The notes: generated by a model not told the origin, from the sequence alone. Numbered from the stretch's first letter, positions 9,412-18,560 are shown. The stretch: DNA of 64,000 nucleotides from an alpha proteobacterium HIMB114 (GCA_000163555.2 ADAC02000001.1:1173372-1237371), one strand, 5' to 3'. Made by a program: numbers and translations.

Positions 9412-10082
9412 TATTTGCCTATAATTTTGTTAGTTTCTTTTAAAAACTCTGTAAGATTTTTTACCGTATAATGTACGTGATTTCCATCAAATCCTTTCTT
9501 ACAGTAAGGATCGTCATTTTCAATCCAGGCTGTTTTCATACCCATTTTATGTGCAGGCTCTAAATTTTTTGCGATATCTTCGATAAAGATACTTTGTTCA
9601 CATTTAATATTAAAAGTTTTGACTAATTTTTCATAAGGTTCAACTTCCGGTTTTGGAATAAAATCGCAATCAGCAATATCAAATATTTTTTGAAAGTTTT
9701 TTTCAACTCCCAATCTTTCGATCACACGTTCTGCATGTTTTCTTGAACCATTAGTAAATATTATTTTCTCGCCAGGCAAATTTTGAATTTGCTCATTAAG
9801 ACCTGGATCTTTTTTTAAAAAATCATAGTCAATATCATGGACAAATTCTAAGAAATGATGTGCGTCGATATCATGCTTTTTCATTAAACCATTCAAAGTT
9901 GTTCCATGCTTATGAAAATAATCATTTTTTATTTTTACGGCTTCTTGTTTTGTGACATCTAAATTTTCCATGATAAATTCGCACATTTTTTTATCAATTT
10001 TACCAAAAACATTTGTAGTAGCGGAATACAGCGTATTATCTAAGTCAAAGATCCAATGTTTAATTGATGCTAAATCTTTCAT
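9411..10082 (-). CDS. HAD-family pyrimidine 5'-nucleotidase-like phosphatase
   Basis: A haloacid-dehalogenase phosphatase. Motif I is [18 protein letters not shown], typical of the Sdt1/Phm8-like pyrimidine 5'-nucleotidase subfamily. Motif II is [10 protein letters not shown], and motif III/IV includes PKPEVEPY and [12 protein letters not shown]. It has 223 residues with a small helical cap (about residues 20-90). The gene lies between argB and dapD with 1-4 base overlaps; the same position is conserved in many alphaproteobacteria. Substrate is inferred from the subfamily motif only. Confidence 0.85.
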   Translation of the reverse strand: MKDLASIKHWIFDLDNTLYSATTNVFGKIDKKMCEFIMENLDVTKQEAVKIKNDYFHKHGTTLNGLMKKHDIDAHHFLEFVHDIDYDFLKKDPGLNEQIQNLPGEKIIFTNGSRKHAERVIERLGVEKNFQKIFDIADCDFIPKPEVEPYEKLVKTFNIKCEQSIFIEDIAKNLEPAHKMGMKTAWIENDDPYCKKGFDGNHVHYTVKNLTEFLKETNKIIGK

Positions 10083-10939
10083 TTTACAATTAATGTACCA
10101 GCGCCTTCATCTGTAAACAACTCATGAAGTACCGCATGTGGTTTAGTTCCATCTATTATTACAACACCGCCTACACCATTATTAATCGCTGAGATACAAG
10201 TTTGAATTTTCGGTATCATTCCACCTGTAATTGTTTCATTATCAATTAATGCCTGTGCTTCTGCCACGGTTAATTTTGAAATATAGTCACCATTTTTATC
10301 TTTAACGCCAGGAACATCAGTCATTAAAAGTAATCTCTTGGCCTTAACTTTTATTGCAATGGTTCCAGCTGCAGTATCAGCATTAATATTATAAACTTGA
10401 TCATTTTCACCAAGGCCCATTGGTGCAATTACTGGTATTTTGTTATTATCAAGAATATGATTTAACTTATCAATATCGATCTCTTCAGGATCTGCAACAA
10501 AGCCTAGCTCTGGGTTTTTAGCTTTTTTTACTTTTAAAATACTGTTTGCATTTCTTGCCGTAACTGCTTCAGCATTAGCTTTAAATGAGTTAATTGTATT
10601 AACTAGATCAGGATTTATTTCATTAAGCAAGACATCTTCAACAATTTTAATTACATTTTCATCTGTTACCCTTAAGCCTAAAATAAATTTACTTGGAATA
10701 TTTTGTGCTTCTAATTTTTTTTTAATTTGAGGTCCGCCACCATGAATAACTAAATTTTTTATACCAATTAAATTACATATCGCTGCATCTTGAGCAAAAG
10801 CTTTTGTTAATTGATCGCTAGCCATGACTTGGCCACCATACTTTAAAACAATTTTTTCACCTTTGTATTTCTCTACAAATTGTTGTGCTTTTTCAATTAA
10901 TGGAGCATCTTTTTGAGGCCAAAAATCTTTTAAATCCAT
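10079..10939 (-). CDS. argB: Acetylglutamate kinase
   Basis: Phosphorylates N-acetylglutamate, the usual regulated step of arginine synthesis. It has the amino-acid-kinase fold with the glycine-rich KYGGQVMASD and HGGGPQIKKKLE loops, the NINADTAAG substrate region and the LLLMTDVPGVKDKNGD segment. It is 286 residues from ATG 10939, which overlaps the yidC stop as TGATG; a TTG one codon upstream is the alternative. An N-terminal extension with a mobile helix, seen in arginine-inhibited enzymes, may be present (first 25 residues), but allostery is not provable here. Confidence 0.95.
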   Translation of the reverse strand: MDLKDFWPQKDAPLIEKAQQFVEKYKGEKIVLKYGGQVMASDQLTKAFAQDAAICNLIGIKNLVIHGGGPQIKKKLEAQNIPSKFILGLRVTDENVIKIVEDVLLNEINPDLVNTINSFKANAEAVTARNANSILKVKKAKNPELGFVADPEEIDIDKLNHILDNNKIPVIAPMGLGENDQVYNINADTAAGTIAIKVKAKRLLLMTDVPGVKDKNGDYISKLTVAEAQALIDNETITGGMIPKIQTCISAINNGVGGVVIIDGTKPHAVLHELFTDEGAGTLIVK

Positions 10940-12621
10940 CAAACAGTTTTAACTTTTGTTTTTCTAATAATAACGTACTGCTGTGCCATTGTTAAAACGT
11001 TATTGACAGACCAATAAATGACTAGCCCAGATGGGAAAGAGGCTAACAAGATTGTTAGGAAAAAAGGAAAAAACATAAAGATTTTTGCTTGAATAGGATC
11101 TGGTGGTGCAGGGTTTAATTTTTGTTGAATATACATTGTAACACCCATGATAATCGGCCAAGCACCAATGATTAAGAATCCTGGAGGATCCCAAGGTATC
11201 AAGCCAAATAAATTAAATATAGATGTTGGATCTGCGGCAGATAAATCCTGTATCCAGCCATAGAAAGGAGCATGTCTCATTTCAATTGTTACAAATAACA
11301 TTTTATAAATTGCAAAAAAGAATGGGATTTGAAGCATAACAGGTAAGCAACCAGAGATAGGGTTTACCTTTTCTCTTTTGTACAAATTCATCATTTCCAT
11401 CTGAATTTTTTGCTTATCTTCTTTATATAAATCTTTCAGTCTTTGCATCTCGGGCTGTAACGCTTTCATTTTTGCCATTGATGCAAATGAGTAATTTGCA
11501 AGTGGGAAGAATATTAATCTTACGCCAGCTGTTAAAAGTATAATTGCAATTCCAAAATTTCCACACCATTTAAATAAATAATCAATTATAAAAAATAGTG
11601 GTTTAGTAAAAAAGTGAAACCAACCCCAATCAATTGCTAGATCAAATTTATGAAATCCATTACTTGCAGTATAACCATCAATGACAGATACTTCTTTTGC
11701 TCCAATAAACAGGTTTGAAATATTTGAACCAGTTTGATTTACATTAATTGTTGTTGCATCAGTAATAATATAATTTGATTTAAATGATTTATCGTAAGAA
11801 AATTCTGCTTTAAAATTTTTTCCTTTTTCTGGAATTATAGCCGTTAACCAGTATTTATCTGTAATACCAACCCATCCTTGCGATCCATTGAACGTTTTCT
11901 TTTTTTCAACAATATCATCATAATCTTCTTCAGTTAACGTCTCATCAACAATTCCAAGTAATCCTTCGTGTAGAATAAAGAAATCTTGGATTTCTGGTTT
12001 TTCTTGTCTTGTAATTTGAGCATAATGGAAAAGATTTACAGTTTGGTTTGAATTATTTTTTATCTCCTCATTGATTGTAATGAGGTATTGATCGTCAATT
12101 GTAAATTTTTTTATAAAAGTTAATCCCTGACCATTATTCCACTCTAATTCTACAGGAGTATTTGGTGTAAGTGTTTTATTTCCTTTTGCAGTCCATAAAG
12201 TTTGATTATCTGGCACAATTTCATTTCCTGATGTAGCCCAACCTGTTTCTAGAAAATATGCTTGGTCATATTTTTTAGGATTAAGTAAAATTACTTTTGT
12301 CTGATCACCTGTATTATCTTGATTATAGTTTTTTAAAGTAACATCGTCTATTAATGCACCTGTTAAAGCTATTGAGCCTTCAACGGCACTATTTTCTATT
12401 TTTATTCTGTCACCTTGATTAATGGCATCCGATCTTGTTAATTTTGTTTCAACTTTTTTTTGTGAAATAGAAGGAGCTGATGGTTTGTCACCTTTTAATT
12501 GTTGTTGCTGTACTTGTTCTTGATTTTGTGTTTGAGGCACAGGTTCACCATACCAAAACTGCCACATCATAATAACAAATGTCGAAAGGACTACGGCTGC
12601 AAGAACATTTTTATTTTCCAT
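10939..12621 (-). CDS. yidC: Membrane protein insertase YidC
   Basis: Inserts and folds inner-membrane proteins, alone or with SecYEG. The 560-residue Gram-negative type has an N-terminal membrane anchor (VLAAVVLSTFVIMMWQFWY), a large periplasmic beta domain (about residues 60-330) and the conserved C-terminal 60KD_IMP core. The core includes the cytosolic coiled-coil hairpin (MAKMKALQPEMQRLKDLYK) and PPPDPIQAKIFMFFPFF-type membrane segments. I chose MENKNV at 12621 over the upstream in-frame start because it matches the family start; the gene overlaps yidD by 11 bases. Part of the classic rpmH-rnpA-yidD-yidC cluster. Confidence 0.96.
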   Translation of the reverse strand: MENKNVLAAVVLSTFVIMMWQFWYGEPVPQTQNQEQVQQQQLKGDKPSAPSISQKKVETKLTRSDAINQGDRIKIENSAVEGSIALTGALIDDVTLKNYNQDNTGDQTKVILLNPKKYDQAYFLETGWATSGNEIVPDNQTLWTAKGNKTLTPNTPVELEWNNGQGLTFIKKFTIDDQYLITINEEIKNNSNQTVNLFHYAQITRQEKPEIQDFFILHEGLLGIVDETLTEEDYDDIVEKKKTFNGSQGWVGITDKYWLTAIIPEKGKNFKAEFSYDKSFKSNYIITDATTINVNQTGSNISNLFIGAKEVSVIDGYTASNGFHKFDLAIDWGWFHFFTKPLFFIIDYLFKWCGNFGIAIILLTAGVRLIFFPLANYSFASMAKMKALQPEMQRLKDLYKEDKQKIQMEMMNLYKREKVNPISGCLPVMLQIPFFFAIYKMLFVTIEMRHAPFYGWIQDLSAADPTSIFNLFGLIPWDPPGFLIIGAWPIIMGVTMYIQQKLNPAPPDPIQAKIFMFFPFFLTILLASFPSGLVIYWSVNNVLTMAQQYVIIRKTKVKTV

Positions 12622-12868
12622 TTTTTTTCTCCACTGGATCAAATCCAGAATTGCCTCCCAAAAATTTAATTGGATGACATTTTAAGATCCTTTTCATACC
12701 TGAATAACACCCATTTAAAAAACCTTTTTTTTGAATCGACTCGATAAAATAATCAGAACATGTTGGCAAAAACCTACAATTCGGCCCTAGAAGAGGGGAA
12801 ATTAAATATTTATAAGTTTTTATAATACCAATTAGCAAACCTGATATTAAATGTTCTATCAACTTCAT
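12611..12868 (-). CDS. yidD: Membrane protein insertion efficiency factor YidD
   Basis: A small membrane-associated helper of YidC-dependent insertion. The 85 residues contain an amphipathic N-terminal helix and the family signature PLLGPNCRFLPTCSDYFIES, in which the Cys pair and SxY are conserved. The C-terminal HPxxxGGxDPV block reads CHPIKFLGGNSGFDPVEKK. It starts on the last base of rnpA and runs into yidC, which is the standard order. Confidence 0.95.
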   Translation of the reverse strand: MKLIEHLISGLLIGIIKTYKYLISPLLGPNCRFLPTCSDYFIESIQKKGFLNGCYSGMKRILKCHPIKFLGGNSGFDPVEKKNGK

Positions 12869-13221
12869 TAAATAGACCTCAATTTACTCGTAAGTTCATT
12901 AACAATATTTTGAAAATTTTCATCGTAGATTTTTGGTTTGGCAAAAATTGCATATTTAAATTTTTTTTTAAAATTATTTTTAATTTCAATAATAGCTTTG
13001 CGTGTTGCCATTTTTAATCTTCTTCGCATTCGATTTCTTTTAACGGCATTGCCAAGTTTTTTTGCAGCAACACAACTTAATAAAATTTCTTTGTTTTGAT
13101 CACTGTTATTTTTGTTTTTATAAAAAATTGTAAAGAGATTTGAGCTGATTTTTTTTCCAGAGAGAACTTCTTTAAATTCTTTGCTTCCGCTTAAACTGTG
13201 GAAGACTATCGTGCTCGGCAT
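12868..13221 (-). CDS. rnpA: Ribonuclease P protein component
   Basis: Basic protein subunit that helps RNase P RNA bind pre-tRNA. The 117 residues include the RNR signature GNAVKRNRMRRRLKMATR, a preceding VAAKKLGNAV strand, and an F-x-F-type N-terminal cleft region. Overall composition is strongly basic. It lies 3 bases downstream of rpmH and one base overlaps yidD, so the ribosomal protein L34, RNase P protein and insertion factors are probably co-transcribed. Confidence 0.94.
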   Translation of the reverse strand: MPSTIVFHSLSGSKEFKEVLSGKKISSNLFTIFYKNKNNSDQNKEILLSCVAAKKLGNAVKRNRMRRRLKMATRKAIIEIKNNFKKKFKYAIFAKPKIYDENFQNIVNELTSKLRSI

Positions 13222-13224
13222 TTG

Positions 13225-13359
13225 TTATGCTGAAATTCTTGTTCTTCCTTTAGCTCTTCTTCTAGCTATTAATTTTCTACCATTCTTAGTGGCCATTCTA
13301 GATCTGAATCCATGTCTTCTGGCCCTAACTTTTTTGCTTGGTTGATAAGTTCTTTTCAT
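13225..13359 (-). CDS. rpmH: 50S ribosomal protein L34
   Basis: A 44-residue ribosomal protein. Reading the minus strand from ATG 13359 gives [19 protein letters not shown] followed by [20 protein letters not shown] and a TRISA tail, the unmistakable L34 sequence. The stop at 13225-13227 is 3 bases before the rnpA start, the universal rpmH-rnpA order. It is the first gene of the minus-strand block. Confidence 0.98.
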   Translation of the reverse strand: MKRTYQPSKKVRARRHGFRSRMATKNGRKLIARRRAKGRTRISA

Positions 13360-13368
13360 TGCTATAAT
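13342..13368 (+). promoter_or_regulatory. Weak candidate sigma-70 promoter for the VTT gene
   Basis: A perfect TATAAT lies at 13363-13368, with TTGATA at 13342-13347. The 15-base spacing is short for sigma-70, and the -35 lies inside the rpmH coding start. It would place transcription start about 60 bases before the divergent membrane-protein gene. Composition bias makes chance matches likely. Confidence 0.25.
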
Positions 13369-13433
13369 AGATTTTGGCTCTTATAAGAAATTCTTATTTG
13401 GATGTACAGTAAAAATTATCGGCAATATTACTA

Positions 13434-14150
13434 ATGAATAGACTATCAAAAATTAAAATTTTCCTTGGTTTAGCGTATTTGGGCATTGTGAGCTTAGTTG
13501 TCATTGCCTTTTTTTATTTTGGAGTAAATACTTTTTTAAGCCCATCATACTTAGTAGAAAATAAAAATTACATTTTTGAATTAAGAGATCAAAATTTGTT
13601 TCTCATAAGCTCGGTATATTTTTTCTTTTCAATTATTTGGGTTTTTTTGATGGGTTTCGGAACTCCTTTGGTCATTTTTGCTGGTTTTGCATTTGGAACA
13701 ATTTTGGGGTCAATATTATCAATTTTTTCATTCACCATAGGCGCAACTTTGCTTTATCTTTTTGCAAATCATTATTTTAAAGATTTGGTAGAAAAATATT
13801 TAGGTACAAAATACGTAAGTATTAAACAAAACGTAAACCAAAATGAATTAAGCTATTTTTTCAGCTTAAGAGTGATACCTGGTATACCATTTCCAATTAA
13901 AAATTTACTTCCAGTATTATTTAATATGAAGTTAAAAAATTTTTTTTTAGCTACTCTATTTGGTGAAGCTGCCCCTATTATTATCTCTGTAAGTATTTTT
14001 AGCGGCTTAAGTAATGCATTTGAAAGTGATAAAGACCTAAATCTTAATTTATTATTTTCACCTGAAATATTTTTTCCATTATTAGCATTGGCAATGATGT
14101 CTTTAATTGCAAATTTTGTGAAAAAAAAATATTTTAATAAAGGAGTTTAG
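13434..14150 (+). CDS. TVP38/TMEM64 (VTT-domain) membrane protein
   Basis: A polytopic inner-membrane protein with about five hydrophobic segments in 238 residues. The VTT (SNARE-associated/DedA-like) core is visible as GFAFGTILGSILSIFSFTIG and the F-x-x-R-x-x-P motif FSLRVIPGIPFPIKNLLPV. These proteins resemble DedA-family lipid or proton-coupled carriers, but function is not established for this branch. It diverges from rpmH and its stop directly abuts the FAH-family gene, so those two are likely one transcript. Confidence 0.88.
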   Translation: MNRLSKIKIFLGLAYLGIVSLVVIAFFYFGVNTFLSPSYLVENKNYIFELRDQNLFLISSVYFFFSIIWVFLMGFGTPLVIFAGFAFGTILGSILSIFSFTIGATLLYLFANHYFKDLVEKYLGTKYVSIKQNVNQNELSYFFSLRVIPGIPFPIKNLLPVLFNMKLKNFFLATLFGEAAPIIISVSIFSGLSNAFESDKDLNLNLLFSPEIFFPLLALAMMSLIANFVKKKYFNKGV

Positions 14151-15038
14151 ATGAGATTTGTTAGTTTTGAAAAAAACAAAAATATTAAAGTTGGTTTAGA
14201 ATTATTAGGCCAGGGCATTATAGATTTGAATCATTTAAACAACTCTATTCCAAATAATTTAAATGATATTATTAAAAATTTCTCATCACTAGAGTCAAAA
14301 ATAAAAACATTAAACTCTCCTAGTAACATTCATTATAAAGTTAATGATGTTAGAATTTTAGCGCCTATTCCAGTACCAGTTAGGGATATTATATGTGTTG
14401 GTAAAAATTATGCTGAACATGCAAAAGAAATTCAAAGATCATCCTTTAATACATTGCAAGGAAAACAAGCTGTTCCAACAAAACCAATTATTTTTAATAA
14501 AGCCACAACCTCAGTAATTGGACCACATGATAAAATTCAAACTAAAAATGACGAAACTAAAACGACAGATTATGAAGGTGAGCTTGGAGTTATCATTGGA
14601 AAAAGAGCAAAAAATATAAGCAAGGCAAATGCGTTTGACATTATATTTGGTTATACAATTATTAATGATGTAACGGCCAGAGAGTTACAGAATAATCATA
14701 AACAATGGTTTATTGGAAAAAGTCCAGACACTTACTGTCCAATGGGACCAGCGGTTATTACTAAAGATGAAATAAATAATATTGATGAAGTAAAATTACA
14801 AACTTTTGTAAACGAAGAGGAAAGACAAGTTGGAATTGTTAAAGATATGGTTTTTACTATTCCTGTTTTAATAGAAACGTTAACCAAATCTATGACATTG
14901 GTAGAAGGAGATATTATTGCAACTGGAACACCAGCTGGAGTTGGCATTGGTTTTGATCCACCAAAGTTTTTAAAACCAGGAGATAAGATAAAAGTTTCTA
15001 TTGAGCCCATTGGAACACTTGAAAATGAAGTTATTTAA
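14151..15038 (+). CDS. Fumarylacetoacetate hydrolase (FAH) family protein
   Basis: An FAH-fold metal-dependent hydrolase or decarboxylase. The 295 residues have a short N-terminal domain and the FAH core starting DIICVGKNYAEHAKE. The metal-binding acidic residues lie in TTDYEGELGVIIGKRAKNIS and the IFGYTIINDVTARELQ block. The TGTPAGVGIGFDPPKFLKPGD region marks the 2-hydroxyhepta-diene/acylpyruvase subgroup, which acts on beta-diketo or enol acids. Exact substrate is unknown; candidates include acylpyruvates and oxaloacetate. Confidence 0.88.
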   Translation: MRFVSFEKNKNIKVGLELLGQGIIDLNHLNNSIPNNLNDIIKNFSSLESKIKTLNSPSNIHYKVNDVRILAPIPVPVRDIICVGKNYAEHAKEIQRSSFNTLQGKQAVPTKPIIFNKATTSVIGPHDKIQTKNDETKTTDYEGELGVIIGKRAKNISKANAFDIIFGYTIINDVTARELQNNHKQWFIGKSPDTYCPMGPAVITKDEINNIDEVKLQTFVNEEERQVGIVKDMVFTIPVLIETLTKSMTLVEGDIIATGTPAGVGIGFDPPKFLKPGDKIKVSIEPIGTLENEVI

Positions 15039-15053
15039 TCATATAAGCTGACC

Positions 15054-15647
15054 ATGGCTTTTGAATTACCAAAACTAAATTATGCAAATGATGCTCTTGC
15101 ACCAGTGATGTCGCAAGAAACACTAGATTTACATCATGGAAAACATCACCAAACTTACGTTACAAATTTAAACAATTTAGTTAAAGATACAGATTTAGCA
15201 GATGCATCTTTAGAAGATATCATTAAAAAAACTGCAAAAGATTCATCAAAGGCTGGAATTTTTAATAACGCGGGACAGCACTGGAACCACATTTTATTTT
15301 GGAAATGCATGAAACCAAAAGGTGGTGGAGCAATTCCTTCAGAATTAGAAAAAAGAATTGTATCTGATTTTGGAAGTGTCGATAAATTTAAAGAAGACTT
15401 TATTCAAGCTGGTGTTACTCAATTTGGTTCAGGTTGGGCATGGTTAGCAATTGATAATGGTAAATTAGTTATTACTAAATCTGCAAATGCTTCAAACCCT
15501 TTAGTGGATAATATGAAACCTATTCTTGGATGCGATGTTTGGGAGCATTCTTATTATGTTGATTATAGAAACCGTAGACCAGATTATTTAAAAGCATTTA
15601 TCAACGACCTAGTAAACTGGGAACACGTTGCTTCTCTTTTAGATTAA
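15054..15647 (+). CDS. sodB: Superoxide dismutase (Fe type)
   Basis: Converts superoxide to peroxide and oxygen. It has the Fe/Mn SOD fold in 197 residues. Metal ligands are His in LDLHHGKHHQTYV, His in NNAGQHWNHILFW, and Asp and His in GCDVWEHSYYVDYRNRRPDY. The AGIFNNAGQ and GSGWAWLA segments are typical of iron SODs, though metal choice cannot be proven by sequence alone. It has no signal peptide, so it is cytoplasmic. The gene ends 2 bases short of the convergent glycosylase gene. Confidence 0.95.
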   Translation: MAFELPKLNYANDALAPVMSQETLDLHHGKHHQTYVTNLNNLVKDTDLADASLEDIIKKTAKDSSKAGIFNNAGQHWNHILFWKCMKPKGGGAIPSELEKRIVSDFGSVDKFKEDFIQAGVTQFGSGWAWLAIDNGKLVITKSANASNPLVDNMKPILGCDVWEHSYYVDYRNRRPDYLKAFINDLVNWEHVASLLD

Positions 15648-15648
15648 T

Positions 15649-16320
15649 TTAACCTAATTTTTTAGCTTTCTTAAATAAGGATACCATTTTTGGTATATCT
15701 ATTCTTTTCGTATTCACGTTTCGAGGAGAGGGATGATAACAACTAACTAAATAAACATCATTGATTTTATATTTTGCACCGTGAGCAAATTTAAATGGAC
15801 CAGAGATATTATAATTTTCTTTATAAAATCTAATACATGCATCAAAGGCAATTTTACCAAGTGCGATAATAACTTTTTTATTTTTAAGCATATTTAATTC
15901 TTCTTTAAAAAAACTAGAGCAATTTTTTAACTCTATAGGTTTTGGTTTATCTTGGGGAGGTACACATCTTAAAGCTAAAGTAATAAAAGTATTTTTTAGC
16001 TTAAGTCCATCTTTGACATGATCAGAATTTGGTTGATTACTTAACCCAGATTTAAACAAACATTGAAACAAAAAATCTGCAGATTTATCACCCGTAAAAA
16101 CACGACCGGTTCGTGTTGCACCATGTGCAGCAGGAGCTAAACCAATTAATATTAATTTAGCACCAAGGTCACCAAAACCTGTGACAGGTTTATTCCAATA
16201 AGTTTGATCTTGATAGGATTTTCTTTTTTCAGATGATATCTTATTTCTAAACTGAACAAGACGCGGACATTTCTTGCACTTATGGACTTTTCTTACGAAT
16301 AACGAAAATGTTTTTTTCAA
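15649..16320 (-). CDS. Uracil-DNA glycosylase family 5 (UDGb-type)
   Basis: Base-excision repair enzyme removing uracil and other deaminated bases. The N-terminal CKKCPRL holds two of the Fe-S cluster cysteines. Motif A, GLAPAAHGATRTGRVFTGD, is the family 5 form (no catalytic Asp/Asn of family 1). The C-terminal YHPSPRNVNTKR is the equivalent of the second active-site loop. Further cysteines at LALRCVPP and LKNCSSFF could complete the cluster. It is 223 residues long, normal for the family. Confidence 0.9.
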   Translation of the reverse strand: MKKTFSLFVRKVHKCKKCPRLVQFRNKISSEKRKSYQDQTYWNKPVTGFGDLGAKLILIGLAPAAHGATRTGRVFTGDKSADFLFQCLFKSGLSNQPNSDHVKDGLKLKNTFITLALRCVPPQDKPKPIELKNCSSFFKEELNMLKNKKVIIALGKIAFDACIRFYKENYNISGPFKFAHGAKYKINDVYLVSCYHPSPRNVNTKRIDIPKMVSLFKKAKKLG

Positions 16321-16400
16321 TTTATTAAATTTATGTTTGGATAATTAAAGGTTGTAAATAATACATAGCAAATTAAAAATATAAAAAATTATAAAATTTT

Positions 16401-16637
16401 ATGTTTTTAAAAATTATATATTTAATTAAATATTTTAAACCACCATTTAAATGGCGTGTTCCATATTTAATTTTGGTATGCACTGTACCAACTATTACGC
16501 TAACTCATTTTTCTTGTGTTGAATTTGGGATTAAAACTGGTGTTACAATTGGTTTTTTTTGTTCAATACCAATTATTTGTTATGCGTGCCACAAAGTATT
16601 TATGGAACAATGGTTAGAAGAGGAGGAAGATGATTAA
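16401..16637 (+). CDS. Small two-segment membrane protein, unknown
   Basis: I do not recognise this 78-residue protein. It has a basic N-terminus (about residues 1-18), two hydrophobic segments (about 20-37 and 46-63) with three cysteines, and an acidic tail MEQWLEEEEDD. This suggests two membrane spans with both ends in the cytoplasm. Its stop overlaps the start of the next small gene by 8 bases, and that product is strongly basic, so the acidic and basic tails may interact (inference). Confidence 0.6.
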   Translation: MFLKIIYLIKYFKPPFKWRVPYLILVCTVPTITLTHFSCVEFGIKTGVTIGFFCSIPIICYACHKVFMEQWLEEEEDD

Positions 16638-16824
16638 ACCTTTACCAATTGAAGCATTATTATCTTATGGATTACTTGGAGCAGGTGCCCTAATAATTTT
16701 TGGAATTTTATCCTTATTAAAAGATAATGTTGAAAAAAAACAAAGGGAATTAGCTAAAGAATTAAGAAGAAAAAAAAAGAATAAAAAGAAAAAAAAATCA
16801 AAAAAATCTAAGAAAAAAAGATAA
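16630..16824 (+). CDS. Single-span membrane protein with poly-lysine tail, unknown
   Basis: A 64-residue protein of unknown function. One membrane segment at about residues 9-28 (LLSYGLLGAGALIIFGILSL) is followed by a short linker and then a tail made almost only of Lys, Arg and Ser. It overlaps the acidic-tailed gene upstream by 8 bases and the DCC gene downstream by one base (ATGA-type junctions), so the three are probably translated from one message. A tail this basic could bind RNA, DNA or acidic lipid headgroups; this is inference. Confidence 0.6.
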   Translation: MIKPLPIEALLSYGLLGAGALIIFGILSLLKDNVEKKQRELAKELRRKKKNKKKKKSKKSKKKR

Positions 16825-17159
16825 TGAGTACAAAAGTTTTTTTTAATGAATCCTGTAGTGTTTGTAAAAAGGAAATAGATTTATATAAAAAAATGGAAAA
16901 TAACCTTGAATGGTTTGATATAAATCAAGAGGACGCAAAACTAACCAATTTAACAACAGATCAATTATCTAGAAGATTACATGTGATGAAAGATGGAAAG
17001 CTTTATAAAGGAGCTAGTGCTTTTTTAATTTTATGGTCAAAAATACCAAAATTAAATATTTTATACCGAATATTTAAATTGCCAATTGTTTTTCAAATAT
17101 TTTCTTTTTTTTATGAAATTGTGGCTTTTTTTTTATATCTAAAAAATAAAATTTCATAA
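16824..17159 (+). CDS. DCC-family thiol-disulfide oxidoreductase (DUF393)
   Basis: The start FFNESCSVCKKEIDLYKK carries the CxxC of the DUF393/DCC family after the short beta strand. The WFDINQEDA and MHVxDGKxYKGASAF-type (here HVMKDGKLYKGASAFLILW) segments are also characteristic. The 111 residues end with a hydrophobic stretch (about 85-105). These proteins are presumed redox-active, but no substrate is known. It is the third gene of a short overlapping run with two tiny membrane-protein genes. Confidence 0.8.
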   Translation: MSTKVFFNESCSVCKKEIDLYKKMENNLEWFDINQEDAKLTNLTTDQLSRRLHVMKDGKLYKGASAFLILWSKIPKLNILYRIFKLPIVFQIFSFFYEIVAFFLYLKNKIS

Positions 17160-17166
17160 AATTTAA

Positions 17167-18396
17167 ATGCCTAAAGTTAAATTGAATTGGAACTGGTTAT
17201 ACCTTCTTTTTTTTGGAAGAGTTTTAACCGCTGCATCATTTTTTATGTATGTAGGCTCGATTTCATTTTTAATGAATGAGTGGAATTTAAGTTCAACAAG
17301 CGCAGGCATAATTCAAACAGCTCATTTTTTTGGTCTTGCAGGCGCTCTATACCTAAGTTCTTATTATTCTGATTTTATTAATCCAAGTAAAATTTTAATT
17401 TATTCTTCAATATTAAATGTGATTGGCTCCTTTTTATTTTTTTTATACGCAAATAATTTTTTTTCAGCACTATTTTTTAATTTTATTCTTGGAATAGCAG
17501 CAGGTGGTATTTATGGACCGTCAATGATTTTAGTATCTGAAAAGTTTAGCAAAGGCCGAAAAGGATTTGCCATGGGTATGATGCTTGGAGGACAATCTTT
17601 AGGTTATGTTTTTTCATTAAGTTTAAGCTTTATTTTTTCGAATTTTTATAACTATAAAGATGGTTTTTTAATTTGTGCTATATTAACTTTTTTTGGATTA
17701 GTTAGCTTTTATTTTTGTTGTCATAAAGATTTATATAAAAAATTAGATTTTAAAATTCTTAAAAAATTTAAAATTTTAAAACAGTCATACCAAAATCGTA
17801 CCTTAATCAAAGGATATACGGCTCACTGCATAGAGCTATTTGGTATGTGGGCATGGATGCCTGTATTTTTAAGTATAGTTTTGATTGATAGTGCCTCAAT
17901 AAATCCTGTTATACTAGGTTTATTAATTTCAATTACTATTCATATCACAGGAGTTTTTGCAAATATAATTAGCGGCATGTTTTCAGACCGCTTTGGTAGT
18001 AAAAATGTTTTAATAATTTTTGCAATTTCTAGCTCAGCTTTATCTTTTACAATAGGATGGGTGACCGAATGGTATTGGATCATTATATTGATAATAAGTT
18101 TCTTTTATAGTTTTTTTACCCTAGGTGATTCAGGTGTTTTAACAGCTGCCTTAACAGATGTTACAAAAAGGAATGTTTTGGGAAGATCATTAGCTTTTAG
18201 ATCAATTATAGGTATAGGTTTTGGCTCTATAACCCCAAGTATATTTGGATTTATCATGGATGTATCAAATTCATATTTACCATTGTCAAAAAACACAAAC
18301 TGGATTTATGCTTTTTCATTTTTAGGAATTTCTGGATTAATTGCATCCTATTATGCAACCAAATTGAATCGAATAGTGTTATCGCGGTCACTTTAG
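17167..18396 (+). CDS. MFS transporter, substrate unknown
   Basis: A 12-segment major facilitator permease of 409 residues, with a central loop (about residues 185-205) rich in Lys and Phe separating two six-helix halves. The first half shows the MFS loop equivalent YSDFINPSKI and a glycine-rich helix GIAAGGIYGPSMILVSEKF. The second half has SGMFSDRFGSKNVLI, the MFS A-like motif. It starts 7 bases after the DCC gene and is probably co-transcribed. Nothing here fixes the substrate. Confidence 0.85.
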   Translation: MPKVKLNWNWLYLLFFGRVLTAASFFMYVGSISFLMNEWNLSSTSAGIIQTAHFFGLAGALYLSSYYSDFINPSKILIYSSILNVIGSFLFFLYANNFFSALFFNFILGIAAGGIYGPSMILVSEKFSKGRKGFAMGMMLGGQSLGYVFSLSLSFIFSNFYNYKDGFLICAILTFFGLVSFYFCCHKDLYKKLDFKILKKFKILKQSYQNRTLIKGYTAHCIELFGMWAWMPVFLSIVLIDSASINPVILGLLISITIHITGVFANIISGMFSDRFGSKNVLIIFAISSSALSFTIGWVTEWYWIIILIISFFYSFFTLGDSGVLTAALTDVTKRNVLGRSLAFRSIIGIGFGSITPSIFGFIMDVSNSYLPLSKNTNWIYAFSFLGISGLIASYYATKLNRIVLSRSL

Positions 18397-18446
18397 AGAC
18401 ACATTTCAGTTTCTTCACTGTCTTATTTGTTTTTTATAAAATAAGT

Positions 18447-18560
18447 ATGAGAAAAATTATTGTAATGCTATTTTTTGTATTTTTAGCAACTGCTTCGACT
18501 ATCGTAAGTAGTCATCAAAATATCAAAAATAGTGATTCCCCAGAACAGGTGCAAAGATAA
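18447..18560 (+). CDS. Candidate 37-residue exported peptide
   Basis: A short open frame with a signal-peptide-like start: MRKIIVMLFFVFLATASTIV, then a polar SSHQNIKNSDSPEQVQR. The profile of basic n-region and hydrophobic core is clear, but no convincing ribosome-binding site is visible just upstream. It lies in the 247-base gap before typA, in which nothing else is apparent. Could be a real small secreted peptide or chance. Confidence 0.35.
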   Translation: MRKIIVMLFFVFLATASTIVSSHQNIKNSDSPEQVQR

